A stretch of 64,000 nucleotides of DNA from Vanilla planifolia (taxonomy: Eukaryota > Streptophyta > Magnoliopsida > Asparagales > Orchidaceae). Below the pieces are notes generated by a model. The model saw only the letters and a list, made by a program, of their open reading frames with translations, was not told the origin of the DNA and ran no database searches. The translations under genes were made by a program, and so were the position numbers. Location of the stretch: contig CM043870.1 of NCBI GenBank assembly GCA_023846275.1, positions 7,625,527 through 7,689,526 on the forward strand. The letters are read 5' to 3'. Of this stretch, positions 11,207-26,200 are shown piece by piece; within the stretch, counting starts at the first letter, position 1; every line of letters begins with the position of its first letter.

Positions 11207-14200
11207 TTACAGAGCCGTAACCAGTTTTTGTCTCAAAGGCGTGAGAGACCTCGCCAAAGGTAGAGGCACATGTGCTCGAACAAACATCCCGTTCTCCATA
11301 TATTCCTTACAAGAATAAAACAGAACTTAAAGTTTGAGATAAAAGATGAAAAACAATACCAACAATGAGTCTGCTGTACTTATGATGTTTCATGACAACA
11401 TTTGCTCAATCATGACTAATTAAATACAGCTTGTGAAGTCATAAAGTTCATTCCAAAAGAGGAATTGCAAAAATAACTTTGTGAAATGTTTAGTGGTGAA
11501 TAGAAAAGGGTAATTTGTGTGAACTGTGTTTGTTTGGGCTTTTGGTACATTTGAATTAGAAAAAAAATCAAAGAAGGTACTTTTAATCTCAATTAGCAAA
11601 CATGGAGAAAAAAAGGTATCTTTGCGTTTGAATAGAAAAAAACATGACCTTTTAGTGCTTTTGTGCTTGAAAAGGAAAAACACTGGAAAATGTTACAAGA
11701 AGTCTTCTGCCTGTATAGACCTTAAAGAGCTCCAAGATAGTTCATGAACTTCTTAGGAGCATCACCTTATGCATTCAAATAGGAGCTCTAAGTAAGTTGT
11801 CTTCATTTAATTACATACGCCCACTCAATTAGTCTATCTTAACTATAGTTCAATGGAAAAGGGCTTAGTTGGAAAGATTTTCACAAAATAATTAGTTGTA
11901 CTTCACCTATTTAAGTTCATTTTAAATTTTAACAAATATCTATACAAAGACCACCAATAATAATGAGATGATTAATAATTTCTAAACATTTATATGATCA
12001 TATGAGATTAAATATATGTGATAAATCCTCAAAATCTTTAAAATATATAGACTTTCTTAAATGGGAATTAAACAAATAAGAGTCTTATTAAACAACTCCA
12101 TAAAATAGTATAGAATGATTGGACTCCTATACAACGGCAAGAGAGTCCTTTTGCATTTGTAGAGCAAAAGTTTGTTTAATCATACAGTAACTACAAACGT
12201 AGAGATGTGTACAGCACACTCTAAATCTAAACCCAAAGGATTTGGTCATTTAGTCCTACGGCTCCACATATTCCCTCTCCACTAGGCTTGGCCCCTTTGT
12301 CATGGATTCCTAAAAAACAGAAATTCCACCATTCCATAATAGTGCACTGACGGTGGTTTCTAAACTGGCAAAGAAGTCATCTCACCATTTTAAATTTCAA
12401 GTTATATACGCTCCAATATGTTAAATTTGATGCAGAGTCATGAAATTATCCCTTAAAAGAAATCAAATAGCTCCCAAACCTTTTGCCCCTCTTTTGCTAT
12501 AAGATCACATGTATGAACCTAACATTAGGCTTCGGCCAAAATATATTCAAAAAGAAATCAACGGCCATTTCACAGATAATGATGAGCAAAAGTGTATGTT
12601 TATGGATGCAAAACAGAAATTAGAAGAGTACTTACTGTTTTCTCTACTATTCCAACTTGATGCATGGTGTTGAGAAGGTCACCCTTACCATATGGAACAA
12701 GAGCTTCAACTATTACCATTGAGTCCTGTAACAATTAGGAAGCATTAGCATGTAATAGGGGGCATACTGCAAGATAAAACTAATGAAAAATTATAAAACT
12801 TCAAGCTGGAACATGAACCTTTAATTTTGCTTGAACAGCATCACAGAATTCATCCAACCCATCACCAGTGATGGCCGATATGCACACTATACCTTTCTTT
12901 CGTGCTTCACATTTAACCTTGTGGGGATCATCAGCCTTATCAACCTTTAACAAGAGAAAGAAATAGCACAGCAAAATAGGCTACAAACAAAGTACAAACA
13001 CCTTCTATATGCAGTATTGAACAAAACCCATTTCTACAAAAGGTCTTCCAAAAGCACCAGTTTCAGTGAATAGGAAAATAAATACTACAGATTACAATTG
13101 AAAAAAGTAATTATTAGTTTCAACCACAGTAGCTCAAGAAGGAAATGACTTGGAGAATTCAAGATAAATTTTACAAACCTCCATATGAGTTAGAAATTAT
13201 CCCACACAAAGTTCAGGAAAGTCAAGTTAAAAGTCACGTGGACACCACAAATTAGAACGTTAAATTTGATGTGGAGAGCCTATGGCAACACAAGAAACAG
13301 CACTAAAAAAAACTTTTGCAATTATTAGGTGAAGAAAGTATTATTCAGAGTTGAAGATAAACTGACCATTTTGGTAAAACAGATGAGATCGATACACTAA
13401 CACAGCAGACGATTCAGTTAGCGAGAAAGGAATATCATAAAAAGGGAAACACCACATTGCAACATGATTCATTCAAAGTTATAAAAAAGAATCACACACA
13501 TTAGAATTACCAGCATTTCCTAGCACCCAAGAGATAAATAATGCAGGAGAGTTCACAAGATCAATCCCATGATTGTGAATAAAATGAAGCTGATAACAAA
13601 GATCAAAGATTTACTCAGTTCTATAGTTGGCACTAAAGTGGAGAATTAGTATTCCTGCTATGTGAATACAACAATTTCACGGCACATTAGTATGATAGAA
13701 AAATTGCTTTTCTGAAGGACCATGCATTATCACAATCACTTCATGGTTTAGACCATCATGCATTATAAACATCATAAGCAGGAAAACCCAATAACCCCGT
13801 ATCTATATAGTCGTACCTTGTTCCACACCACAATCTTTGGAATTGATACCACGTCTAATTCTTGCAGAACCATGTTGACAGCATCAATTTGTTGTTGTGC
13901 TAGTGGATGACTACAATAGATTGCTTGAAAAATTAGAAATGTCGTGTGGTTTGAAAGGGCTTGCAAAACAAAAATTTAATCCAAAAAGTACTTGATCAAA
14001 GTATCTCTACCTTATATCCACCACATGAACCAAAAGAGATGATTCAGCAATTTCCTCCAAGGTAGCTCTGAATGCAGCAACCTACACAATGGCATGGATT
14101 TGAAAAAGAATTATACTCTCTTAGCACTTGAATGTTTCAAAAATAAACTTAGTACCTGCCTCTATGGGGTCGAAATTTTTGAAGTGTTTATATAACTCAT

Positions 14201-17200
14201 ATTTATTAAAGCTAAAATAGGAGGTTTTCTTGGGCATACAAGATAAAACTTCTTTGGTGATATAAAGAACACAGCTAACCAAGCACATCGTATTGAATTA
14301 ACACACGTTGGCCTTTGTTATTGACATTTTCATTTTGTAAAGTTTATTTAGGATAATTTTTCGTTGGTGATTTTTTAATAATTTAAGAAAATTTTCCCAG
14401 TAGTCCTCCAAAGTACCAAATATGGCTACTCAATTTGCGGATATTTTGAAGATGGATGTTGCAAAATTAAACCCAACTAACTGCTTTCAGCAAAATTAAC
14501 TGATTTTTTCTGGTTTTGAGATAGATCAATTCAGATAAATCCTGCCAGCCCTTTCAATTTTGATCAAAACTTCCTGGTTTCAAACAAAATGTTTTCAACT
14601 AGTTAAAAACAAATTTTTCAATTTTCTTTGAACAGACCAACACAAAAGCCAATCTGAACGATTGAAATGGATCAATTTTAGCTGACATTTAAGAACAAAA
14701 TGATAGCTTTGTGTGCACTAAGCAACTATACAAAATTGAAGCAAAAGAAACAACAAACACCAAACTTATAATTGTTCAAATAACTTCAAGCTACATCCAC
14801 TCCCTAAGCTTTTCAATTTGAATTCCTCACTAGGCACTTTTTATTGGTTCATGCTCAACAACAATATAAGGAGAGCACTCTTTAGGCCTTTTTCGAGGCT
14901 CTAAGCTACAGTAGATCCTCTCGCCCACCCACTCAATGTCCCCACATAAAATGAGGGAAAAAGTTATCCAATTCAAAAGTAATGAGACGTACAAAAAGAG
15001 CTTTATGAATGCAGCCACATATTATGAGTAAGAAAGTTAGAAACTTGGTGAGAAAGAAATTGAGGATTTAAAGAACGATATGGACTTTGAAAATGAAACA
15101 GGTTCTTAGCTAAGAAGAAGGGAGCAAGCAATAGTAAAGAAATTGAACTCTTTTGAAGCCTCTTGCAAGTACTCCAGAGATCAAATCCTTCAGAGGAACT
15201 CCTTGAGATGCTTATAAGGATAAAGCTTGAAGAGAAGAAGACCATTTGCGAGAAACTTGAGAGGTTTATAAGGAAAGAGCTTGCAGAGAAGAAGACCTGT
15301 AAGAAAATATCGGCTTGCATTTATTGTTTTGGATATCTTGGAGAGAACAATTGTTGGATAATTCAAAATTCATTTTTTAATTCAAATCATAGAAGCAATA
15401 GAACGGTTTCAAATAAATCAATCAACAATTCAAGCTTCTTGGAGAGTTTATTAGTAAATAGAAATATTTTTGCAGTTTACAAGGTCTGGAAAAATCACTG
15501 GCGCTACAAAATAAAAGGCCCCAAGTCAGCTCCTCGCAGAAATCCTACCTCAAAGTTGGGATGACTTGGAAAGCATGAATTTAGTCATATGAATTCAACA
15601 CCAAACCTAGTGAGTGCCATAGGAAGTTTCAGGATTGGTAAGGCAATTTAATAATCTAAGGTAATTTATATAAATTCGAAAGAGAAGATTCTCAGCTCAC
15701 GTATCTTGGTACACAATGTCACATGCTCGCCAGTAATGCCTAGAAATGAAAGTAAAAAGATGTCCAATTAGTACGTCTTTCAGCGTATTCCTGACTTACC
15801 ATTGCCTTTGTGATTCAACTGTCAAGCATTTTGATGCAATTCTTTCATGGCTTGTTCTTTTCTTGGTGTAACATGTAATCAATCAATGATTACAAAACTG
15901 AAGTGGTTCCCACCATCAAAAACAACAAAAATTCCAACAAAAAGCCACTTAATGGATCACAGGTTAGGTAAAAACATATCACCCACCATCCACATAAAAT
16001 ATGCAATGCAATGCAGTCATGTAATTAAGATTCGTGGGTAATGGCACATGAATTTTTATTTATTCAATGGAAAAACATCTGAAGCTTCAAGATTCATGAA
16101 CTAAGGAATGCATTCTAGTAGAATTGAAATTCTAAACAAACAATACAGCTTGAGATAATGTAGGCAAAAAAAAAAGGTGATCGGAGGTGTTTATGATTTT
16201 GTTTGCCAAACTTAATATTCTATGGAATTTTCACAAGTATTTCAAATTTATACTAGCATAAAGATCCAAAATAATATGACATATGTAACACTTCTCTTGC
16301 AGAACATACCAACGTGGTAGGTAGCTTCTGAATGAACCCAACAGTATCTGTAAGAAGAAATTGTTTCCCATTGTTCATCTGCAAAGAAAGGTAGTTGGTA
16401 GCTTATGGTTTCAAACCTTTTTAGAAAGCTAAAACACATAAAAACAACATTAGCCAGGTAAGAGGCATTTGCTACTTTGCAAAAACATTTGTTAAGGACT
16501 GCAAACTAATGAAAATGTTGGCTTTATGATGGGTGCTTGTAGATGAAAACAAATTTTAAAACACAATAGATTAATGATTGGATGTGCATATAGCTACATA
16601 TCAACACCATATAAAAATACGAAGCAGAATCATCTTCCTCAGAGACAATTTAAAATGGCTACAAGTTACTGAAGGTAGAATAAAATGCAGAATGATGCTA
16701 TTGAAAACATTATTTAGGCATCACAGTTGTACAATTGATAGTGCTACACTTCAACACCACAATTCAAGGATTTCTTTGCCAAGGGATACCGAGGAATACT
16801 TTTCTTCTAAGAAAATGGTTCTTTTCCCTCAAAATGAAATTAGGTTTCTTAGACAAAAGATTGCTTATTGTCCTTCCTTTCTTACACCCCTATTTGTTTC
16901 ATTTTCTCCCTTTGGATCAAATCTAAAAAAACCTAGAACAAAACGGAGAAATAAGGAACCTAATCAAAAACTTCAAAAGCCCAGAAGATGCTCCTTGAAT
17001 GTAAGAAACAGAGAAAGAGAGAGAAATTTTTTGGAGGTAATCAACTCCAATGTAAATATCGTGACTTCCAGGAACCAAGACTCATAACTGAATAGAATCC
17101 CTAAGAAAAACCAAATAAATAAATTTGAACTGAAAAAGTACCTAATCCTAATTTACCAGAAATGATGAGAGCATGTGAATGCCTCCTTGGAGCCCCTTTG

Positions 17201-20200
17201 GTTATTTCAAGCTTGCTAGGTGCTAGCTTGCCAGTAGATTTTGATAATTCAAAGTTTTAGTTTCTTATGGGACAATCAACAAACTCAATTTCATGATATT
17301 GATGTCATGATTTTTACAAACATGAACTTGTCATAATGGAGTTTGATCCAAGGAATTAGTCAATGAACACACTACCCTTTTCTAGAGATTGCGTCCACAC
17401 TAAACCCACATATATGAGTTATCTCATTATCTAAATACAAACATAGCCTCCGCACTCAACCATGGCATTTGTTCTCTCTCAATTTAATCAACATTGTGGA
17501 TTCTATTAGTCCTTAAAGTCATGGCAAAATATCATTTGATGGAAATTGAATGACTTTTTCCCTACAAACAAGACTTTACAGCCCAATCACTAAGATATTA
17601 TTTTTGCAATGACTATAAAGAAGTCGAAGAATTGATACATCACACTATTATGTCTTCAACTGAGACTTATGCCTGACAGTTGAACTTTAGATCATTAAAC
17701 AAATGATATGACCTAGAATAATTCATTTTTTTTCCATATACATCCTAAACATTTAATTTTAGATAAAAGGCCAAATTGTCCAGCTCAGGTTATTGCCAGA
17801 AGAGACAGTTTCATTGGCCTTCTCATAACCACACAAGCAGCTAATTTGAAATATATACCAAAGACTTGTGCTTCGGCACTTTATTTCCATACCTGAACCT
17901 TTCTAGTGGTTGGATCTAGCGTAGCAAATAAGCGATTTTCAGCTAGAACATCTGCTCCAGTCAAACGATTAAGAAGTGTGCTCTTTCCAGCATTTGTATA
18001 TCCAACCTGCGGTAAGGAAACAATATTATCATTGAAATAACTTAACAAGCTGGACCACAATAGATGATAATTGTGCTACGTACAAGAGATACAACAGGAA
18101 TGGGCACAGATTGACGACGACTGCGATATAGCTTCCGATGTTTTCGGACAGACTCCAGCTCTTTCTTTAAGATTCCTATCTATTCACAATAAGCTTAAAA
18201 TTACCAACAAGATACAAGGTTAAATTTTGCATGCATATCTGCAAATGTTTTGTTTCTTCTATTTTTCTAGCAATAATTTAAACCTAATCTAATACGTCAA
18301 TGCAAAAAAATAAACATAAACAACAAAACATATATAAGACAATTAGTTTAAATATTCTCCCATAGGTGGTGGTCAGATATCATAAAATAGAACTAAAAGG
18401 AGCATATATCAAAGTTCTTTAATTAAGGTACTATTACTTACTTGAGTGCGCAAAATTCTCTTATCAATTTCAATTTGTTTTTCACCCATTCCCTTAACCT
18501 TGCCTCCTGCTTGACGCTCAAGGTGAGTCCACAATTTTGTTAGACGTGGAAGCTGGTATTCCATTTGTGCCAAAGAGACCTAATAAGGTATAAATTTGCA
18601 TAAATTAGAACAAGATTTACATAAAAGAATATTGCTTTATAATAAAATACCAAGTTTTAAAAAAATATTATTACATTTAGTTAAAAGGTTTGGAGAATTA
18701 AAACAAGGGTAGGAACTAATAACTTCATGCATCTTATTCTGGATATTCCAGCAGCTGATGATATGGCATAAATTAAACCTACACGAGTTCCCATCACAGC
18801 AATAACTCATGATGGAATTGTGGCCAGAAACCTGTTAATTACTTTTTGTACCCTATATTTTGCAACACAATTACTTAAATTATTGTCACTTTTAAAGGTA
18901 TCAATGGGAAATTTACTTGATTTTGGATAAGACAAAGAAGTTAAACAAGTTAATTTTCTTTAATTATTAATTCCCGAATCTTGATACGCAGCAGCATATG
19001 ATTTCATCCGCAAAAGAAAAATCGAATCTAATTCTCATCTGTAGTATTTAGCCATCTGACATGCAAGCCAAATCAGATTCAACCATACAGCCCAAATTGC
19101 AACATAATACATAATACCAACAATTTAGTATTGTGAAATGGACATTACAATTAGGCCAGATAGAATAAAATTCATTGTTTTTATATATCTATGTATAAAT
19201 AGAGATAGATGCATATCTAAATAAATAAGATTTTGCCTAGTTTAGCAGGAAAAATCTATATGCATATATATGTATGTAGGATTTTAGATTGCGGACAACA
19301 AGTGACGTCCAATGGGACAAAACAGTAGTACATTATTATGTTAAGAAAGTTTTGTCAAATAAACAAACAAGTTGAACCCAATATATATTTGAATAGACAT
19401 TCAAAAATTCATAAGATTAAGTCTATAAACAAATATCACAATAATAGTATATTATACTTGTAAAAATATGCTCAACTTTCAATATAAGATTAATATAAAT
19501 CTCACTTATACTCGACAAATTACACAAAAGAGTAAGACTAACAAAAAGAGTAACCAAATACCTGCAACCATGAAGAACAAAATCTTCAGGAGAATAAAAA
19601 TTTGACCGTAACAGGTGGATATTAGAAGTTAGAATAAGCAAAATGGAACATGATATGTGATTTGGAAAATAATGGAACACACCAATTTCAATGAGTGAAA
19701 TTGAAGGCTGAATATATGATCAAAGATAATCAAGAACAATCTTAAATACTTAATAACTAAGAAGACAATACAACATAATGATATCAAAAGATTCATATAT
19801 CCCAACTACTTGAATTTAGGCATCTTGTTGTTGATAATGTTGTTATCATTGTTGTCAAAAAATCAAGGTTCCCCAAAACAAAGAGAGGCAGAATGCTTAA
19901 CCCACCAATAGAGAGATTATAAGATACGTGTTATGTCAAACCATTTAGTGACACCTAACTTAAATATAAATACTTTCAAAGTTTATGTAGCTCTTATTGA
20001 CATAACTCAAAATATAAATATTTCTGTTGTTTATGTAACACTATGTAATGGTCATGCATAATCCTAACAATGCTAGAGGATGCTTCAACCAAGCATGCAC
20101 AACAAAACTAGATGTTGCATTTATAACGTTATGCTTTATTTAAATTCATGTGAAGCATTTATACAACAAAACATATCTAGTGAAGAAGCAAAAGACAAAA

Positions 20201-23200
20201 AGGCCCCAAATAAAATATAGCATAGCATGGAATAAAATACCATGAATCTAAGAAATGTGAATTGTAGAAGTATTAAAATATTTTTTGTTTGGCCAAAGAA
20301 TGGTATGTGCCATCTTGAATGCCCAAGTGGTTCTAAGCATTTGAGAATTATGTAAAGCTCATGAACTAAAAGATGCCCGACGTATGATTCAAATGCATAT
20401 GGCCATAGAATTTGGGCAAAGTGTAATATGAAAACAATGCCATAGCATAAGCATAGTACGAAAAGATTCATTACACCAAGAACCTAACGATCCCACAAAT
20501 AGTCAAAGGACAATAACTCATTTGCAAGAGCAAAGAAATGTCAAGCTATCAAAATAACAAATCTTTCAAGTTCCAAGGAGTCTTTTCTCAATCTAAAGCA
20601 TTCAGAATAGTGAATTTTGAAAGGACAACAAAATCAAAGCTGAAAATTTTGAGAAGGAAAAAAAAACAAACCTTGTTAGTTTTTTACTCTTTTTATTATT
20701 ATAATATATTCTGATGAGATAATCTAATATTCTTCTAGTTTTGTTCCTATAACATATTTCATTTTTACTCCTTTCCAATTTTATGTTTTTTTTATTTGGT
20801 TGATTATTTATGTAAGATATTTGATAGTTTGTCTTCTCCTAATTACTAAATGAATTCTCATTTATAAAATGGGTTGTACACTACATGATTAAAGTAAAAG
20901 AAATAAAATTCCTCATTCAATATTTTCTCGCAATATTAGAGTAACCAACCATACTCGAATAGGTCTTTTAGTAGTTGACGAGTAGGACTTCCTTTTGCTT
21001 TATCCCATTCCATTTCATCTCAAAAAGCTATCAGGACTAAAATCTGTTCGTCCCATAAAAAATTTTCCTAACCCATCACAATGTAAATCTTCGAGTAATG
21101 CTACATACTATGTCATCATGAAGTTTCATCCCATCCTCAAGCTACTATCTAATCCGGCGTCATCATAACGCCTACAAGAGTGCTCCTTCGACTTCAATCC
21201 TATGAAGCTGATCTAGTCTTGTTGTGTCCAATGAGACCTTTACTATGAAGCCACAGTGATGCTACTTTGTCCCATCCCATGGCACTTCCAAAAAGGATAT
21301 CTCCAAATTATATCACTAAATTTTCTTCAAATTCTTGTGAAATTTAGGTTTTAATTTCAATGAATATGATTGGCAATACTAAAGATTACTCGATACTTTA
21401 TCTACTTGAGATGAATGATACTTCTAAAAGAAAATATCACAATCTTAATCATTTAACATCTGTACGTTAGAATCTAACTATACTTTTTATTCAAAAAATG
21501 ATAGTATAATTATACTATGACACTATAAGTTAGGACATCCAAATTTCATATATCTCAATAAATTTTTTCTAACTTTTTAATAATAAAAATGTAAATGAGC
21601 TGTAATGTGAAAATTTTTAGTTTACAAAACACATTCAAAATTCCTATCCTAAACTATTTTTCAATAAATCATAATCTGTTTCACTAATTCATAATAATAT
21701 GTGGGGACCATCTAGGTTCAAAAATATTATCAGGTTTTATTAGTTTATAAAATTTATAGAAGATCACAAAACATTTACATATGTTTTCTTAATAAAAAAA
21801 CCAAGGGTAGCTCCAATATTCAAATTACTTAATACTACGATTCAAACTCGGTTCGAAACCAAAACACAAATTTTCAAAACATATAATGCAAAGAAATAAT
21901 TTACATCCATCCTTAGTGATCATTTAATAAATCAATGGTTAGTTCATCTAAGCTCTTATATTGACACAACTCAATAAAATGGGTTAGTTGAAAAAAAAAA
22001 TAAACATTTCTTAAAAGTATTTAGATCCTCATGTTCTCTATGCATGTACCAAACAATAGTAAGGAAAGTCATACTCAATGCAACGTGTTTCATTAATAGA
22101 ATGCCCTCTAGAGTACTAAACTTTTAAATCTTGTGTCAAACTCTACTCCAAATATATCCAATCACCCATTTCATATCCTTCATTCCTTTCAAAATAAGCA
22201 AATGTTCTATATGCATACACATCGATAGCGAAAACTAAAAAAACTTAACCTTAAGACTATTAAGTGAATTCTCTTAGGGTATTCTTCTCCTAAAAAAATG
22301 ATATAATGTTATTTCTATAGTCACAAAAAAAATTCTATAACTCCACAGATGTTATATTCTTTGAACATTAACAATATTACCCTTAATTTGATATTCAAGG
22401 GGATAACAACTTCACAAAAAAAAATATCAACTTTTGGATCTCGATATAGATATTAGTGGCTTAGACATTCTGCAAATCTTATCAAATTAGGTCAACGATC
22501 ATCTGTTCTTATTAACCAAAATAAACTGAGTCAATTGAGCATTCCATATGTTGAATCACTTGTCAAGCTACCAGAGCTTTCAAGCCCTTCTTTAACAAAA
22601 ATTATTCAACCAAGTCTTCATTCCTTGAATCTTCTCAATCCACGAACAACAAAAAAATCTTATCACCTACCTAGAAAAAAAAAAGAGCCAAAAGGAGATA
22701 GAGTAACAAGTACCACTCTAGTAAATCCAAGAATTAGATCTAGATTCAAAATCACAAGTTCTACAAGGTAATTCCAAAGCCTCTAAAGATAATAACTTAC
22801 CTATTGCAATGAGGAAAAAATGCATGAAATATCTAATCTATAAATTTCTATAACATCAAGGTATATCTAATAAATGCAAGACATCTGTGACAAATTTGAA
22901 CCATATATAGATTCTTAAATCCACAAGAAGCTCTTAAGGTATCGAAACAAAAGGTTGTTGAACAAGAAATTCGTGCGCTAGACAAGAATGGAACATGGAA
23001 AATCACAGAACTATTACTTGAAAAGTCACGTCTATTGCAAATGGATCTTCACAATTAAATGCAAAGAATATGAAAGTGTTGATGGATTCAAGGCTCAATT
23101 CATTGCTAAAAGATTCATACAATCCTATGGAATCAATTATGAGAAAACATTTGCTTCAATAGCTAAATTGAATAGAGTTTGAGTTCTCCTATCTCTAACA

Positions 23201-26200
23201 ACAAATTTGGATTAGCCAATCTAATTAGAAGTCAAAAATGCTTTTCTCAATAGGCTAAAGAAATATACATGAGTATTCTTATCAGATGTGAGACACAAGT
23301 CACAATCAACAAAGTTTGTAAGATGGGATTTTTACATGGACTTAAACAATCCCCAAGTGCATGGTTTGACAAATTTGCAAAGCTGATCAAGTAATATAAA
23401 TATTCACAATGTCAGGCATATTGCATCCTCTTTGTGAAATACGCATCTGAAGAAAGGATTATCATTCTTATTGTATATGTGAATGATATTATTTTACCAA
23501 GTAATTATGATCAAGACATCAACATTCTAAAGAGACTACTTGCCAAAGAATTTGAAATCAAAAGCCTTGGAGAACCTCAAATATCTTCTTGGAATGAAAA
23601 TTGCTTTGTTAAAGGCAGAAATTTTAGCGTCTCAAAGGAAATATGTTATGAATATTTTGAATGAAACAAGAACGCTCAAGTGCAAACTAATAGATAACTC
23701 CATAGACTCAATAACTAAACTAGGAACCCAAAAAGAAAATGCTTTCAAGGAAAAACATACGATGGAAATTCACAACATCCTAAGGTACTTAAAACTAACA
23801 TCAAGAAGGGACTTGTATTTCACAAAGTCACCAAACAAAGATATTAAAATATATGGTGATGCTGATTGGGTTGGATCAATAAAAGATCAAATATCAACTC
23901 CTACCTAATGTACGTATGTTTTAGGAAATTTAGTTACATGTAGCAGTGCAGTAGTCGAATTCAGAGCAATCACACATGGTATATGCAAGGGTATATAGCT
24001 AAGAAAACTTCTAAAAGAATCAAGGATTATAATTAAAAAACCTATGAAGATATTCTATAACAATCAATCAATATTAGTATCAAAAATGAGTTGTAAACTA
24101 TTTCTTTAAAGAAGAATAAAATTTTTTCTTCACAATTTCCTCAATTAAAAATGAGATTTTTTTATAAGATGTGAGATCTTTTGAAAAGAAAAAAATAGAA
24201 TGGCAAGATTATCCCATCTTTCTCTAAAAAAAATTAAAAGTAATGAAATTGAAAAGCTAAAATTCTGTACATGTAATCAAATTAGTGGATCTTTGAAAGG
24301 GCATGATTTTCACTTATAAGAGTTCGTATGATAACATCTTGTTGTCTATATATTATTCTATTTTTCTTCATCGTTCTAATTATTTTGGCTACTTAGAGAT
24401 ATAAATGACAATTATTATTTTGTAAGTCAAATTCTTTAAAAGGTTAGCTAAACATCAAAAGCATTTAATAATCGAAGTATCAAATGATACTATGGTCATA
24501 ACAACCTTCAGGTGAAAAAATAGGCACATAGAAATAAAAGCAGTAGCCTCATCCAATATTATTCTAATTCTTATTATTCAGGTATAATATTTTGAAATTT
24601 AGAACATTCACCAAATGTCACATTTTTACATGTTTAATGCTGCATGTGGTATAAAATTTAGCATATGTGAGCCTTGTAGCACTTTCTAAGGCCTATTCAA
24701 CCTATCTGGAGTTTGATTTCATGTTACCATTAATGTTTTCATTATACAACTTCCAACCCAAGTTAAATTTCTCCTTTTTCCTTTTTATTCCTTACCTTAA
24801 CTCTACCTCCCTGCAAAAGTTGTTTGTTTTCTAATCCTTATTCCCAAAATCTTTGAAATTTTTTTGAATCTTATACTAAACAAAAACAACCCAAGAAACA
24901 CTTAAATGAAGATTATATAACCATTCCAAATTTTATCTACCACATATTAACAAACCCTTCAAAATTCTATCCGCTTAGATGAACATGCTGAAATACTGCA
25001 AGCATATCTAGAAGATGCAAGGAGCATATCGAGGTTATTCCATGTTATATAAAGATAAGAAAGGTTTTTCACTATGATAGAAGTCATCAAGGTTCCATGT
25101 ATGCTTGTCCTCCTTTTCTGGTGCTCTCTCATGTGGTTCGAAAACAATTACTATGACACCTACAAAAGGAGGAAAAGCACACATGTATGTTGCCTAGTTA
25201 AGGGAAGCCATTGAGAGGATGGATGCAGAATATCGGATTCTGCATGGCTAAACAAGAAAAAATAAAATCAGAGATTGTATCATCTCATAAAGTTAAGCCG
25301 AAGAAAAGCATTCTGACAAAATCTACAGTAATAGGAAATACTTTGTGAACGAGCCCCTAACATGGGCCGATTGAAAAGGTGGTCAGCAACTGACATAGAC
25401 TTAAAATAAGACCCAAAATCTTCAGGAAATTAATCCACCAGTTAAGCAAAGTTTAGAACCAAAACTGTTTCACACAGTAAAATAAGTAAATAGAAATTTC
25501 ACAAACGAACTGGTGGATTCAAAAAGAGCACTTTTAAAAGGCTTAAGCAATTCCAACAATTATTTTCAGCAATTCCAACGATGCTGTATCTTGTTTTACA
25601 ATATGTACTTAGGCATCATCGATAATTCAATGAAATAGTCATAAATTAGAAGCCATTGGAAAATTTTTGACATAATTATATTGATACTTAACCAAATGAA
25701 TAGACTTAGCACACACACATTTCGGTAAAGATATTATGCAGAATCAAATCAGAGTAGTAAAAACAGAGACAAATGCAATGTTGCAAGTGCCCATTTGTTC
25801 AAAAAAAAAATATATAGGATAACGTTCAACTTAAAGATTATAGAGCTCAGATACAAATAACTGACTTGATAGAGTCACCTGCAAAGTTGCTTCATGTGTT
25901 GCAGCCCTCTGGTTAAAGATGTCCAGGATGAGAGCAGTGCGGTCACAAACACGAACATTTCCACCAAAAGCTTTTTCCAAGTTACGCAATTGTCTAAAAA
26001 ATTTAACCATGTCATCAAAAAAAACCAATAAGCTAAACAGAATATAACAATTTGGAGAGGAAAAAAGAATTAACCCAAGTAACTAAAAATAAAACAACAG
26101 AGTAATAAAACATAACCTAGCATAAAGCATAACATCAAAGGTATGACAAAAGAAGCTCGGCATGTTCAATTGATACATAACACTGTTCATCAAAACTCCA

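Noticed and set aside
16578-17087. 169-residue plus-strand open frame in HFLX intron 7
   Set aside because: No motif or resemblance to a known family, low-complexity composition, and fully inside an intron whose flanking exons join in phase.
22535-22771. Plus-strand open frame as a separate small gene
   Set aside because: It lies between copia integrase and reverse transcriptase relics in the same orientation, where the variable linker of the polyprotein belongs.
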